Assembly (NCBI GenBank): GCA_023379355.1
Contig: JAMCUD010000062.1
Location: 1 to 13,430, forward strand
Origin: Thermoplasmatota archaeon
GTDB lineage: Archaea > Thermoplasmatota > Thermoplasmata > Thermoplasmatales > Thermoplasmataceae
Direction of reading: 5' to 3'
Length of the DNA: 13,430 nucleotides
The translations under genes were made by a program, and so were the position numbers. This document shows positions 1-6,079 of the stretch, in pieces (the stretch's first letter is position 1; each line of letters begins with the position of its first letter). The notes under the pieces were generated by a model. The model ran no database searches. It saw nothing but the letters and a program-made list of their open reading frames with translations, and was not told the DNA's origin.

Positions 1-252
1 CAAACCATCCCCCAAGCAGCTTAGCAGATTACACAATCCATTTTGCTGCGATTAAACATTGACTGGCGTCATCGGTCATAAGACCTCTTACCCTTCCCTT
101 CATAAGTTATTGACTTAGAAGGTGCATTTTAGTGCGTAGGCAGGATATATCCTTTGACAATATAAGGGTTTTCATGTCAATGTTTTATTCTGAAATCCCT
201 AATAAATTACAGAATCTTCTTTATATCTAAACCTTATTTTTATAATGACCGA
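1..252. other. Gene-poor left edge, no supported gene
   Basis: I see no convincing coding frame, RNA gene or repeat in this stretch. Short frames exist on both strands (for example a 24-codon minus-strand frame at about 29-103), but none has family resemblance. An A/T-rich box at about 220-229 could be a promoter for the weak frame that starts at 253. Confidence 0.4.
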
Positions 253-435
253 TTGAAAAAATATTTCAGGATTGGAAATTATGCGTTTAGTGCATCCAGA
301 TCCCCGTTCATGGTTATTATGTTAAGAGACCGGAACCAATATAGAAAACTGAACTTTCTAGGGATTATAACTGAATTATCCACACAATTAGACATGTCCC
401 TTGAAAAATATGGGGCCGGTATAATACTTGCATGA
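253..435 (+). CDS. Possible 60-residue hypothetical protein, TTG start
   Basis: This is a weak candidate gene that I do not recognise. The frame opens with TTG and encodes a 60-residue basic protein (start MKKYFRIGNY, end YGAGIILA) with Arg codons mainly AGA/AGG, as in the surrounding genes. A TATA-like stretch at about 220-229 lies roughly 25-28 nt upstream, so a leaderless TTG-start transcript is conceivable. Against it, TTG is a rare start, an ATG a few bases upstream (245) runs straight into a stop, and no domain is visible. It ends 58 nt before the DUF99 gene on the same strand. It may simply be an open stretch in the intergenic region. Confidence 0.22.
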   Translation: MKKYFRIGNYAFSASRSPFMVIMLRDRNQYRKLNFLGIITELSTQLDMSLEKYGAGIILA

Positions 436-466
436 AGAATCATAAGAGATCGGGCCGGGAAAACGG

Positions 467-474
467 AAATATAT
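467..474 (+). promoter_or_regulatory. TATA-like box of the DUF99 gene
   Basis: AAATATAT is centred about 24 nt before the GTG start. With no Shine-Dalgarno in between, this suggests a leaderless mRNA. Inferred from spacing only. Confidence 0.45.
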
Positions 475-493
475 CCAGAATTCATGGATCAAT

Positions 494-1042
494 GTGAAGA
501 AACTTTCCAGGGTGATCGGGGTATGCGGTTCAGCTTTTGACAGATCCAAGTATGAAAGGGAAACCTTGTTATTTGCCCTTGTCAGGATGGATGGACGTTT
601 GGAGGGAATTAGCAGGACCAGTATTGAGATTGATGGAACTGATTCAACCCGTGCTATTTCAGATGAGGTTCTAGACAGATACCGTGAACGAAGCAATTAT
701 GTTATGTTGCCCGGAATAACATTTGGAGGCCTCAATTTATGTGACATAGCTGAAATAAACACTGCAACTGGACTTCCTGTTATTTCCCTTGTCAGTCATA
801 GGCCTGATCTTGATTCCATAAAACATGCAGTGATGAAGCATATTCCAGATCCACAGAAAAGAATTGCGATCCTTGAAAAGACTGAAATTTTTGCCCTTCG
901 CATAGATAGTAGCTATATGATTTATGCAAATCTGGCCGGAATAGATGCTGATGAGGCAGAATTGCTGATAAGAAAAAGTACACTTTTCGGAAAGATGCCG
1001 GAACCTCTGAGGATATCGAAATTGATCTCTGGAATATTATGA
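494..1042 (+). CDS. DUF99 (UPF0215) family protein
   Basis: This 182-residue protein matches the archaeal DUF99 family, whose biochemical role is unknown to me. Recognisable family blocks are the N-terminal strand RVIGVCGSAF, the LEGISRTSIEIDG segment (about residues 36-48), the core LPGITFGGLNLCDI (about 72-85), the TGLPVI block with a following RPDLDSIKHA (about 92-112), and the C-terminal MPEPLRISKLISGIL. Length is normal for the family. The start is GTG at 494: no in-frame ATG exists between the upstream stop at 443-445 and this codon, and an AAATATAT box at 467-474 lies about 24 nt upstream, fitting a leaderless transcript. An ATG overlapping it (492-494) is followed at once by TGA, so it cannot be the start. 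It is likely a single-gene transcript; the HAD gene 128 nt downstream has its own promoter-like box. Confidence 0.85.
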   Translation: MKKLSRVIGVCGSAFDRSKYERETLLFALVRMDGRLEGISRTSIEIDGTDSTRAISDEVLDRYRERSNYVMLPGITFGGLNLCDIAEINTATGLPVISLVSHRPDLDSIKHAVMKHIPDPQKRIAILEKTEIFALRIDSSYMIYANLAGIDADEAELLIRKSTLFGKMPEPLRISKLISGIL

Positions 1043-1138
1043 CATAGCATATATGCACCTGAATTGTGGTATATTTTATGTAAAATTATGCCCTGGGAGG
1101 GGCTTTCCTGCCACAGTTGGCCTTACAGTTTGCATAGA

Positions 1139-1149
1139 TTATTAATAAA
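1139..1149 (+). promoter_or_regulatory. TATA-like box of the HAD hydrolase gene
   Basis: TTATTAATAAA is centred about 26 nt upstream of the ATG at 1171. The same ATTAATAAAG core also precedes tRNA-Phe at a similar spacing (11741-11750), which supports it as a promoter element in this genome. Confidence 0.5.
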
Positions 1150-1170
1150 GAACGCAATTCGAAGCCGTAA

Positions 1171-1890
1171 ATGAAAATAGCATCTGCAGTGATGTTTGAT
1201 CTCGACGATACACTCTTTGATTACACTCATTCGAGACATTCTGCATTTATGGCCCTCAAAAACAGGTATAATAATCTCAGTGGCACAACCCTGGATGAAC
1301 TGGATCGCCTCTGGAACCTTTACTGGAGACAGTTGGTCCCTTCCGAGACCATAAGCCATCACTCAGGCATCATGCACATGAGAAGGGAGCGTATCCGACT
1401 CATTCTTTCTGGATTCGGCGTACCCCTGACTGAAAAGGAACTTGATTATGCTGTCAAGACATATACTGACAGCTACAAGAAATCCATGCGCCCTGTCCCG
1501 GGTTGCCTCGAAGTTTTGAATGAATTGCGTGCAAAAAATATACTCATTGGAGTAATAACTAACAATCCAAGGGATGGACAGGAACAGAAACTGAGAAGTT
1601 GTGGAATCGAGGACTATGTATCAGTTCTCGTCGCCTCCGGAGATCTGGGTTATTCCAAACCGGACCCCAGGATATTCCAGTATACCATCAACAAAATGGG
1701 TGTAAGCCTTGAAGATTCCGTTATGGTGGGAGATACCCTTGAGGCTGACATCCTGGGTGCCAAGCGATCTGGAATGAAATCCATTTGGCTAAACCGTTTT
1801 GGAAAATCCATTCCGGAAGGTTACGATGATGTCAGGGAGATTGATTCCTATTTTCCAATCCACCGTTTCATGGACAATTTGAATATCTGA
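1171..1890 (+). CDS. HAD superfamily phosphatase, subfamily I
   Basis: This 239-residue cytosolic protein is a haloacid dehalogenase-type hydrolase, most likely a phosphatase of small phosphorylated metabolites. All four HAD motifs are present. Motif I is DLDDTL, with nucleophile Asp10 and acid/base Asp12. Motif II is the Thr130 of VITNN. Motif III is Lys163 in YSKPDP. Motif IV is GDTLEADI, with Asp188 and Asp193 for magnesium. The roughly 80-residue helical insertion between motifs I and II (about 16-105) is a C1-type cap, as in the YjjG/phosphoglycolate phosphatase-like group. The order and length are typical and the protein appears intact. The substrate cannot be read from the sequence. 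The start ATG sits about 26 nt after a TATA-like box, consistent with a leaderless mRNA. Confidence 0.9.
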   Translation: MKIASAVMFDLDDTLFDYTHSRHSAFMALKNRYNNLSGTTLDELDRLWNLYWRQLVPSETISHHSGIMHMRRERIRLILSGFGVPLTEKELDYAVKTYTDSYKKSMRPVPGCLEVLNELRAKNILIGVITNNPRDGQEQKLRSCGIEDYVSVLVASGDLGYSKPDPRIFQYTINKMGVSLEDSVMVGDTLEADILGAKRSGMKSIWLNRFGKSIPEGYDDVREIDSYFPIHRFMDNLNI

Positions 1891-2064
1891 GACAAAGATG
1901 CAAAATTGGATGGACAAGTCCTAAAATTTCGTTGACTTTTGTGCATCATTAATTGATGAGAACGTGCTTTCATCTGTTAAAATCAATGCCTGGAATATTA
2001 ACCAGTTTGCAATTTCTGATTTCTTAATAAAGCGCGTATTATTCTTTTGAAATATAGAATGGGT
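1891..2064. other. Intergenic region between convergent genes
   Basis: The region holds no supported gene. It contains an inverted repeat around 1945-1960 (arms CATCA and TGATG) and a TTAATAAAG box at 2024-2032 that resembles the promoters used elsewhere here, but it precedes only a frame antisense to the next gene. Confidence 0.3.
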
Positions 2065-2071
2065 AAAAAAA
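2065..2071 (-). terminator. Oligo-T terminator after the NifX-like gene
   Basis: A run of seven A on the plus strand gives seven T on the minus strand, starting about 10 nt past the stop codon of the 2082-2432 gene. This is typical of archaeal oligo-T termination. Confidence 0.5.
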
Positions 2072-2081
2072 TTGGAGTGAA

Positions 2082-2432
2082 TTACTCCCTGTACATATTC
2101 ATGTCGAGCTCTTCAACCATGCTTTCCTTGACCTTGGGAAGGTTCTTCAGGATATCATCCAGTTTTTCCTCTTCCACAGGCATGTATTTCATCTTTCCGA
2201 GAGACATATGATATGAACCGGGGCATAATACGCCTTCCCTTACAACGATTGCGTCAGGTTTCAGTGAAAGAATGCCCTGCATGCATCTCTCCTTGCCTCC
2301 GTATGGTGATCCAAAGCCCGGGTTTTCATATTCTTTTACCTGCTTTGTCTCATCATCTATCACCATGATGGAATTTCCATATTCCAGAGGTGTCACATAA
2401 TTCTCTTCGTCTACGACTGCAACTATTTTCAT
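2082..2432 (-). CDS. NifX/dinitrogenase cofactor-fold-like small protein
   Basis: This is a 116-residue soluble protein of uncertain function. The layout resembles the RNase H-like fold of the NifX/NifB C-terminal (dinitrogenase iron-molybdenum cofactor) family. It has an N-terminal strand MKIVAVVDE, a second strand SIMVIDDETKQVKEYENPG (about 21-39), a helix after a Gly-Gly at 45-46, then LKPDAIVVREG (about 57-67) where family members have a DVVIAGG-type strand. Cys50 and Cys70 could bind metal or sulfur. The C-terminal 30 residues form an acidic predicted helix. No nif genes are nearby, so a nitrogenase role is not implied; such stand-alone proteins are common in archaea. The start is ATG with an AAATTTAAT-like box about 26 nt upstream (2454-2462). 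It lies 90 nt downstream of purM on the same strand but appears to have its own promoter. Confidence 0.5.
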   Translation of the reverse strand: MKIVAVVDEENYVTPLEYGNSIMVIDDETKQVKEYENPGFGSPYGGKERCMQGILSLKPDAIVVREGVLCPGSYHMSLGKMKYMPVEEEKLDDILKNLPKVKESMVEELDMNMYRE

Positions 2433-2522
2433 GGTTTGGTAAAGTTTGAAAGCAAATTTAATCTAAATGTAACTTTAATAACTACAAAGATTATAAAATA
2501 TTTAAAAGGGGAGGAAAAAGTC

Positions 2523-3380
2523 TCAGTAGTAACCGGTAAGTTCTGTCTCGTATTTTGGAATAACTATCCCTGATCCGTTCTCAACATGACCGATTTCCCT
2601 GAACTGAACTCTGTTCCTCAGGGTGTTGATGAAATCAATACGGCTCTCCTCGTCTATTACCACCACATATCCTATTCCCATGTTGAATGTTTCATACATC
2701 TGCGCATAATCTAGCCCACCCATGCTCATTAACTGCTTGAACACATTCTGTGGCTCGAATGGGTCTTCAATGACATATTTCATGTCCTTCATCCGGCTCA
2801 TGTTTTTGAGCCCGCCACCGGTAATATTGGCCATGCCCTTTATATTGACTATGTTCAGGATGTCCAGTATTTCCCTGACGTAAATCCTGGTAGGCTCCAA
2901 AAGTACGTCAACCGACTTCTTTGAGTCCCCCGGAAACTTGGAATCAAGTGATACTTCATTTTCCTTGATTATGCTCCTGACCGTAGTGAATCCATTTGAG
3001 TGAAGACCGCTGCTCTGCAGTGCGAATATCACATCGCCTTCCCTGATCTTTTCCCCGTTCACAATCTGGCTTTTCTGAACTATTCCTAGAGTTGTTCCGG
3101 AAACATCCATATTCTTCACCAGATCAGGAATTATTGAGGTCTCGCCCCCTACAATGGTTATGTTTGAAATCTGCGCACCCACGTTGAACCCCATTCCAAG
3201 CTGCCTTGAAACTTCCTGGTTTGTCTCCCTCAGGGCAATGTAGTCTACCATTGCAATAGGTTCCGATCCAGCGGTCAGTGCATCGTTGACATTCATTGCA
3301 ATGCAATCTATTCCTATGGTATCCCACCTTTCAGCCTCGTCGGCTATGAGCACTTTTGTTCCAACTCCGTCCGTGTTCAA
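2523..3380 (-). CDS. purM: Phosphoribosylformylglycinamidine cyclo-ligase (AIR synthetase), start uncertain
   Basis: PurM catalyses the fifth step of de novo purine synthesis in the cytosol: FGAM plus ATP gives aminoimidazole ribotide. The family marks are clear: TDGVGTKV, the GIDCIAMNVNDALTAGSEP block, VDYIAL, the GGETSIIPD segment, the GLHSNGFTTVR motif, TGGGLKNM, and FNMGIGYVVVI near the C-terminus. The C-terminus is intact. The only conventional start in this frame is TTG at 3380, which gives 285 residues and would begin inside the conserved TDGVGTK region. The true protein must start further upstream, because 51 more codons (to 3533) read as PurM N-terminus and bring it to the usual 335-340 residues. 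See the separate entry for 3381-3533. Divergent from the ferredoxin gene. Confidence 0.92.
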   Translation of the reverse strand: MNTDGVGTKVLIADEAERWDTIGIDCIAMNVNDALTAGSEPIAMVDYIALRETNQEVSRQLGMGFNVGAQISNITIVGGETSIIPDLVKNMDVSGTTLGIVQKSQIVNGEKIREGDVIFALQSSGLHSNGFTTVRSIIKENEVSLDSKFPGDSKKSVDVLLEPTRIYVREILDILNIVNIKGMANITGGGLKNMSRMKDMKYVIEDPFEPQNVFKQLMSMGGLDYAQMYETFNMGIGYVVVIDEESRIDFINTLRNRVQFREIGHVENGSGIVIPKYETELTGYY

Positions 3381-3533
3381 TGATACTGCGAAATTACCAA
3401 GATCAATGAGTGAGGTAAAACCTCCAAAGCTTCCAATGGTCCTGAAATCTTCCCTTTTGAATTTCAGTTGTCTTATGAACTGACTTACAAAATCGCCCTG
3501 TTGCTTGCGATCTACAAATAAAATCTTATCATA
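3381..3533 (-). other. purM: 5' extension of the purM frame without a normal start codon
   Basis: Reading upstream of TTG 3380 in the same frame gives VDRKQQGDFVSQF, then IGSFGGFTSLIDLGNFAVS, which fits the PurM N-terminal part (VD block, glycine-rich FGG segment). The frame stays open up to a TAA at 3582-3584, yet contains no ATG, GTG or TTG. An ATG at 3530-3532 lies about 24 nt downstream of an A/T-rich box (about 3551-3560 on the plus strand), the expected place for a leaderless start, but it is in the wrong frame. One additional base in the next few codons (for example in the ATAAG) would give a start reading MIKILFVDRK. So this is either a non-standard start, a real frameshift, or a one-base sequence error. 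Confidence 0.6.
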
Positions 3534-3581
3534 GCAGAATGATTTATGATTTTTAATTTTTGAACAGAAACAACGTATAAT

Positions 3582-3588
3582 TTAAATA
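3582..3588 (+). promoter_or_regulatory. TATA box of the ferredoxin gene
   Basis: TTAAATA lies about 34 nt before the ATG at 3619, leaving room for a short leader that contains a GGTGAT Shine-Dalgarno-like element at 3610-3615. It lies in the divergent region shared with purM. A 12-mer TTTAAATAATTA here (3581-3592) recurs at 4084-4095 downstream of the ferredoxin. Confidence 0.45.
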
Positions 3589-3618
3589 ATTATCAAGCTA
3601 TCTGGAAAAGGTGATAAT

Positions 3619-4050
3619 ATGGTAAAGTTAGAATCACTGGATTACAAGCCTAAGCCTATTGATGAGAATTTCCTGGAGGATGTTGATCACTACCCAGTAA
3701 CAGGTAAACATTTTGATCACGAGGTTAGGGCTGAGGGAATACAGAGAACAGATGCAGAAGGAAAGCCCTACCCCACAAAGAATGGTATACATGGGAGCAA
3801 GGTTGCGATAGATTTTGAAACATGCATAGCCGACGGCGCCTGCATGGATGTATGTCCAGTGACACTTTATGAATGGCTCCTGAACCCTGGACAGATGGGA
3901 ACTGGTAATGACAAGAACATTGCGGGAGACAAGGATCTATACGCAAAATACAGGACAGACAAATGTGACCCGGTAAGGGAAAGCGACTGTATATTCTGCA
4001 TGGCTTGTGAAAGTGTCTGCCCCACAAGAGCGATAAAAATAACACCATAA
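3619..4050 (+). CDS. zfx: Zinc-containing 7Fe ferredoxin
   Basis: This is a 143-residue cytosolic electron carrier of the Thermoplasma/Sulfolobus zinc-ferredoxin type, the usual acceptor for 2-oxoacid:ferredoxin oxidoreductases. Cluster I has the CIADGAC...CP pattern (Cys69, Asp72 in place of the second Cys, Cys75, Cys79), expected to hold a [3Fe-4S] centre with the remote Cys134. Cluster II is CIFCMACESVCP (Cys124, 127, 130, with Cys79 as remote ligand), a [4Fe-4S] site. By comparison with the Sulfolobus protein (three His plus one Asp ligand), the zinc ligands should be His31 and His34 (HxxH), His58 (GIHGS) and Asp117 (DPV). The N-terminal zinc-site extension is longer than in the Sulfolobus protein. 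Cys116 is extra and probably not a ligand. The gene starts with ATG preceded by a Shine-Dalgarno-like GGTGAT and ends at an oligo-T terminator, so it is monocistronic. Confidence 0.93.
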   Translation: MVKLESLDYKPKPIDENFLEDVDHYPVTGKHFDHEVRAEGIQRTDAEGKPYPTKNGIHGSKVAIDFETCIADGACMDVCPVTLYEWLLNPGQMGTGNDKNIAGDKDLYAKYRTDKCDPVRESDCIFCMACESVCPTRAIKITP

Positions 4051-4060
4051 TCCATTAAAA

Positions 4061-4067
4061 TTTTTTT
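4061..4067 (+). terminator. Oligo-T terminator after ferredoxin
   Basis: Seven T lie 10 nt past the ferredoxin stop codon, a typical archaeal terminator without a hairpin. Confidence 0.6.
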
Positions 4068-4147
4068 GTGATAATCCATATTATTTAAATAATTAGCATT
4101 AAATTTCAGGTGTCTTCTTTATCTTTTTGATGTTAATAACAACTTTA

Positions 4148-4164
4148 AGCAGGTTAAGCCTGTT
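4148..4164 (+). promoter_or_regulatory. Candidate operator upstream of the 37-residue protein
   Basis: An imperfect inverted repeat AGCAGG-TTAAG-CCTGTT overlaps a direct repeat of TTAAGC (4145-4150 and 4154-4159). It lies between a TTAATAAC box (about 4132-4139) and the Shine-Dalgarno-like GAGGT (4168-4172), near the expected transcription start. That is where a small ribbon-helix-helix repressor would bind to control itself. Inference only. Confidence 0.3.
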
Positions 4165-4180
4165 AAAGAGGTAATAAAAG

Positions 4181-4294
4181 ATGCCGGTAATATATCTAAA
4201 AAAGAATCTGTATGACAAGATTGTGAACAGGGGCCAGGATGTTGGCGATTATGTTAATAAGACTGTAAAGAAAGAACTTGATCAGTCCAATTAA
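4181..4294 (+). CDS. 37-residue ribbon-helix-helix-like protein
   Basis: This very small protein (start MPVIYLKKNLYDKIVNRG, end KKELDQSN) has the pattern of a minimal ribbon-helix-helix (CopG/Arc-type) DNA-binding protein. A short N-terminal strand VIYLK is followed by helix 1 (about residues 8-17), a Gly-containing turn (RGQD), and helix 2 (about 21-34, VGDYVNKTVKKEL). Such proteins dimerise through the strand and bind palindromic operators. The start is supported by a GAGGT Shine-Dalgarno-like element 8 nt upstream, and the gene is followed by a run of six T. Codon use matches the neighbours. No toxin gene is adjacent, so an antitoxin role is not shown. It could regulate itself or the folate gene 90 nt downstream. 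The family call rests on pattern only. Confidence 0.62.
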   Translation: MPVIYLKKNLYDKIVNRGQDVGDYVNKTVKKELDQSN

Positions 4295-4302
4295 CAACCT
4301 TA

Positions 4303-4308
4303 TTTTTT
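4303..4308 (+). terminator. Oligo-T terminator after the small RHH gene
   Basis: Six T about 9 nt past the stop codon separate this gene from the folate ligase gene. Confidence 0.45.
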
Positions 4309-4344
4309 CTTCCTGTTGTATTTTCCTTAACAAGTTTTAGCATA

Positions 4345-4368
4345 ATAAATATAATTTCATGGTATAAC
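4345..4368 (+). promoter_or_regulatory. Promoter region of formate-THF ligase gene
   Basis: Two A/T-rich boxes are present, ATAAATATAA (4345-4354) and GGTATAAC (4361-4368). They are centred about 35 and 21 nt before the ATG at 4385. One of them should be the TATA box; the lack of a Shine-Dalgarno suggests a leaderless or very short-leader mRNA. Confidence 0.35.
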
Positions 4369-4384
4369 ATCCACAAGTGAGATT

Positions 4385-6022
4385 ATGGATAACCTTAATT
4401 TAAGAAACATAAGAGATGTTGCGGTTTCCGCGGGAATAAAGGACGAGGAACTTGAAACATATGGGAACCATATGGCAAAGGTATCACTGGATATCCTTGA
4501 AAGACTCAAAAACCATGAAGATGGAAAACTCATACTTGTTACATCAATAAACCCGACTCCTGCAGGAGAGGGGAAAACAACAACATCAATAGGTCTTGCA
4601 GAGGCCCTCGGCCTGATGAAAAAGAATGTTATTGTGGCCATCAGGGAGCCGTCCCTTGGACCATGCTTCGGGATCAAGGGAGGAGCAACCGGAGGAGGAA
4701 AGGCAACGGTCGAGCCCAGTGATCGCATAAACCTGTTTTTCACCTCGGACTTTCCCGCAGTTACAGCTGCCCATAACCTGCTTTCTGCGCTCATAAATAA
4801 TCATATTCACCATGGGAATGAACTTAAAATAGACCAGAAAAGAATCCTCTTCCCCAGAACCATTGACATGAATGACCGTTCCCTGAGAGAAGTTATAGTG
4901 GGAACGGGTGGACGGGAAAACGGAGCTATGATGATGGATCAGTATGTCATAACTCCCGCCTCAGAAATAATGGCTATACTGGGTTTGTCGCAGAGTTATC
5001 CCGATCTCAAGGAGAGGCTCTCCCATATACTTGTTGCATACAGCACTGACAATAAGCCTGTATACTCAGGAGACCTGAATGCCCAGGGATCAATGGCAGT
5101 CCTCCTGAGGGATGCCCTGAAACCCAATATAGTGCAGACTGCTGAAGGTAACCCTGCTTTTATACACACAGGCCCGTTTGGTAACATTGCCCATGGGACT
5201 TCCAGCATACTTGCCGACAGGATCGCGCTTAAGCTTGCGGATTACGTGATCACTGAAGCTGGCTTCGGGTCCGAACTGGGAGGGGAAAAATTCTTCAACC
5301 TGGCATCGAGAGTCGGGAAACTGCCCGTAAACGGAGTGGTGCTTGTATGTACCATCAGGGCTTTGAAACATCACGGAGGCGCCAGGGACTATAATGTCGA
5401 GGATCTGGATGCATTGAAGGAGGGGAGCAGGAATCTCCTGAGGCATGTGGAAAATGTCAGAAGATTTGGTTTTGATCCCGTTGTATCACTCAACATTTTT
5501 GCATCTGACACTGACAGGGAGATAGATCTCCTGGGTTCCATAATGGATTCCCAGAAGATCAGGTGGGCCAGGTCGGAGGTCTTTGAGAAGGGCGGCAAGG
5601 GTGGACTTGAACTTGCCAGCAAGGTCCTGGAAAATCTCCAGGATCACCCGGCAATAAAGAGGACATATGAATTCACCCAGCCTCTGCAGGAAAAGATCGA
5701 AAGCATAGTAAAACAGGTCTACGGTGGATCTGCGGTAGAATACAGCAAGGAGGCTAAAATTGCCATGAGGAAGATCAAGCAGCTCGGGCTTGAGGGCCTT
5801 CCCGTATGCATGGCCAAGAACCAGTATTCCTTCAGCGACGATGCTTCAAGGCTCAATGCACCTGAGAACTTCAAGGTAAATGTCAAGGACATAAGGATAT
5901 CATCGGGGGCCGGATTCCTTGTTCCCATGCTTGGAGAGATAATGACCATGCCTGGACTTCCCAAAGTGCCTGCGGCAAACAACATGGATGTGGATGAAAA
6001 AGGCATCATAACCGGCCTCTGA
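4385..6022 (+). CDS. fhs: Formate-tetrahydrofolate ligase
   Basis: This 545-residue cytosolic enzyme joins formate to tetrahydrofolate with ATP hydrolysis, giving 10-formyl-THF for one-carbon metabolism and purine synthesis. The nucleotide-binding loop TPAGEGKTTT (about 58-67) is intact. The FTHFS signature reads FGIKGGATGGG (95-105), where most family members have KGGAAGGGY, so one Ala is Thr and the Tyr is Lys. The next block, AVTAAHNLLSALINNHI (125-141), is standard, as are RTIDMNDRSLR and the C-terminal MTMPGLPKVPAANNMDVD and GIITGL. Length is normal (bacterial homologues are about 555). It stands alone between a terminator and the radical SAM gene. With purM nearby, the window holds two purine/one-carbon genes, though in separate transcription units. 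Confidence 0.96.
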   Translation: MDNLNLRNIRDVAVSAGIKDEELETYGNHMAKVSLDILERLKNHEDGKLILVTSINPTPAGEGKTTTSIGLAEALGLMKKNVIVAIREPSLGPCFGIKGGATGGGKATVEPSDRINLFFTSDFPAVTAAHNLLSALINNHIHHGNELKIDQKRILFPRTIDMNDRSLREVIVGTGGRENGAMMMDQYVITPASEIMAILGLSQSYPDLKERLSHILVAYSTDNKPVYSGDLNAQGSMAVLLRDALKPNIVQTAEGNPAFIHTGPFGNIAHGTSSILADRIALKLADYVITEAGFGSELGGEKFFNLASRVGKLPVNGVVLVCTIRALKHHGGARDYNVEDLDALKEGSRNLLRHVENVRRFGFDPVVSLNIFASDTDREIDLLGSIMDSQKIRWARSEVFEKGGKGGLELASKVLENLQDHPAIKRTYEFTQPLQEKIESIVKQVYGGSAVEYSKEAKIAMRKIKQLGLEGLPVCMAKNQYSFSDDASRLNAPENFKVNVKDIRISSGAGFLVPMLGEIMTMPGLPKVPAANNMDVDEKGIITGL

Positions 6023-6025
6023 AGA

Positions 6026-6046
6026 CACCTCCTTAAATGTAAGGTG
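6026..6046 (+). terminator. Weak hairpin between the folate ligase and radical SAM genes
   Basis: CCTTA-AATG-TAAGG (6031-6044) can form a 5-bp stem, with an alternative CACCT/AGGTG pairing (6026-6030 with 6042-6046). No T run follows, so termination here is doubtful. It may be incidental. Confidence 0.2.
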
Positions 6047-6052
6047 ATCCGG

Positions 6053-6062
6053 TTAAATATAA
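6053..6062 (+). promoter_or_regulatory. TATA-like box of the radical SAM gene
   Basis: TTAAATATAA is centred about 23 nt before the ATG at 6080, fitting a leaderless mRNA that would carry both the radical SAM enzyme and the coupled small peptide. Confidence 0.5.
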
Positions 6063-6079
6063 CACCTTCATGATGCCCT

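Noticed and set aside
29..103. A 24-codon minus-strand frame near the left edge, considered as a transposase remnant
   Set aside because: Too short, no inverted repeats or recognisable transposase motif.
1088..1105. GC-rich hairpin GCCCT-GGGA-GGGGC between DUF99 and the HAD gene, considered as a structured RNA
   Set aside because: A single short stem with no matching RNA family pattern; no clear promoter or boundary.
1940..1990. TTGATGA followed by short motifs, considered as a C/D box RNA
   Set aside because: The C box lacks the first purine and there is no CTGA D box at a proper distance.
2059..2210. A 50-codon plus-strand frame (start MGKKIGVNYS) about 31 nt after a TTAATAAAG box
   Set aside because: It is almost wholly antisense to the NifX-like gene and is Ser-rich, as expected of an antisense shadow. 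No Shine-Dalgarno and no family resemblance.
3124..3327. 67-codon minus-strand frame inside purM
   Set aside because: Lies in another frame of the strongly supported PurM coding sequence; a shadow.
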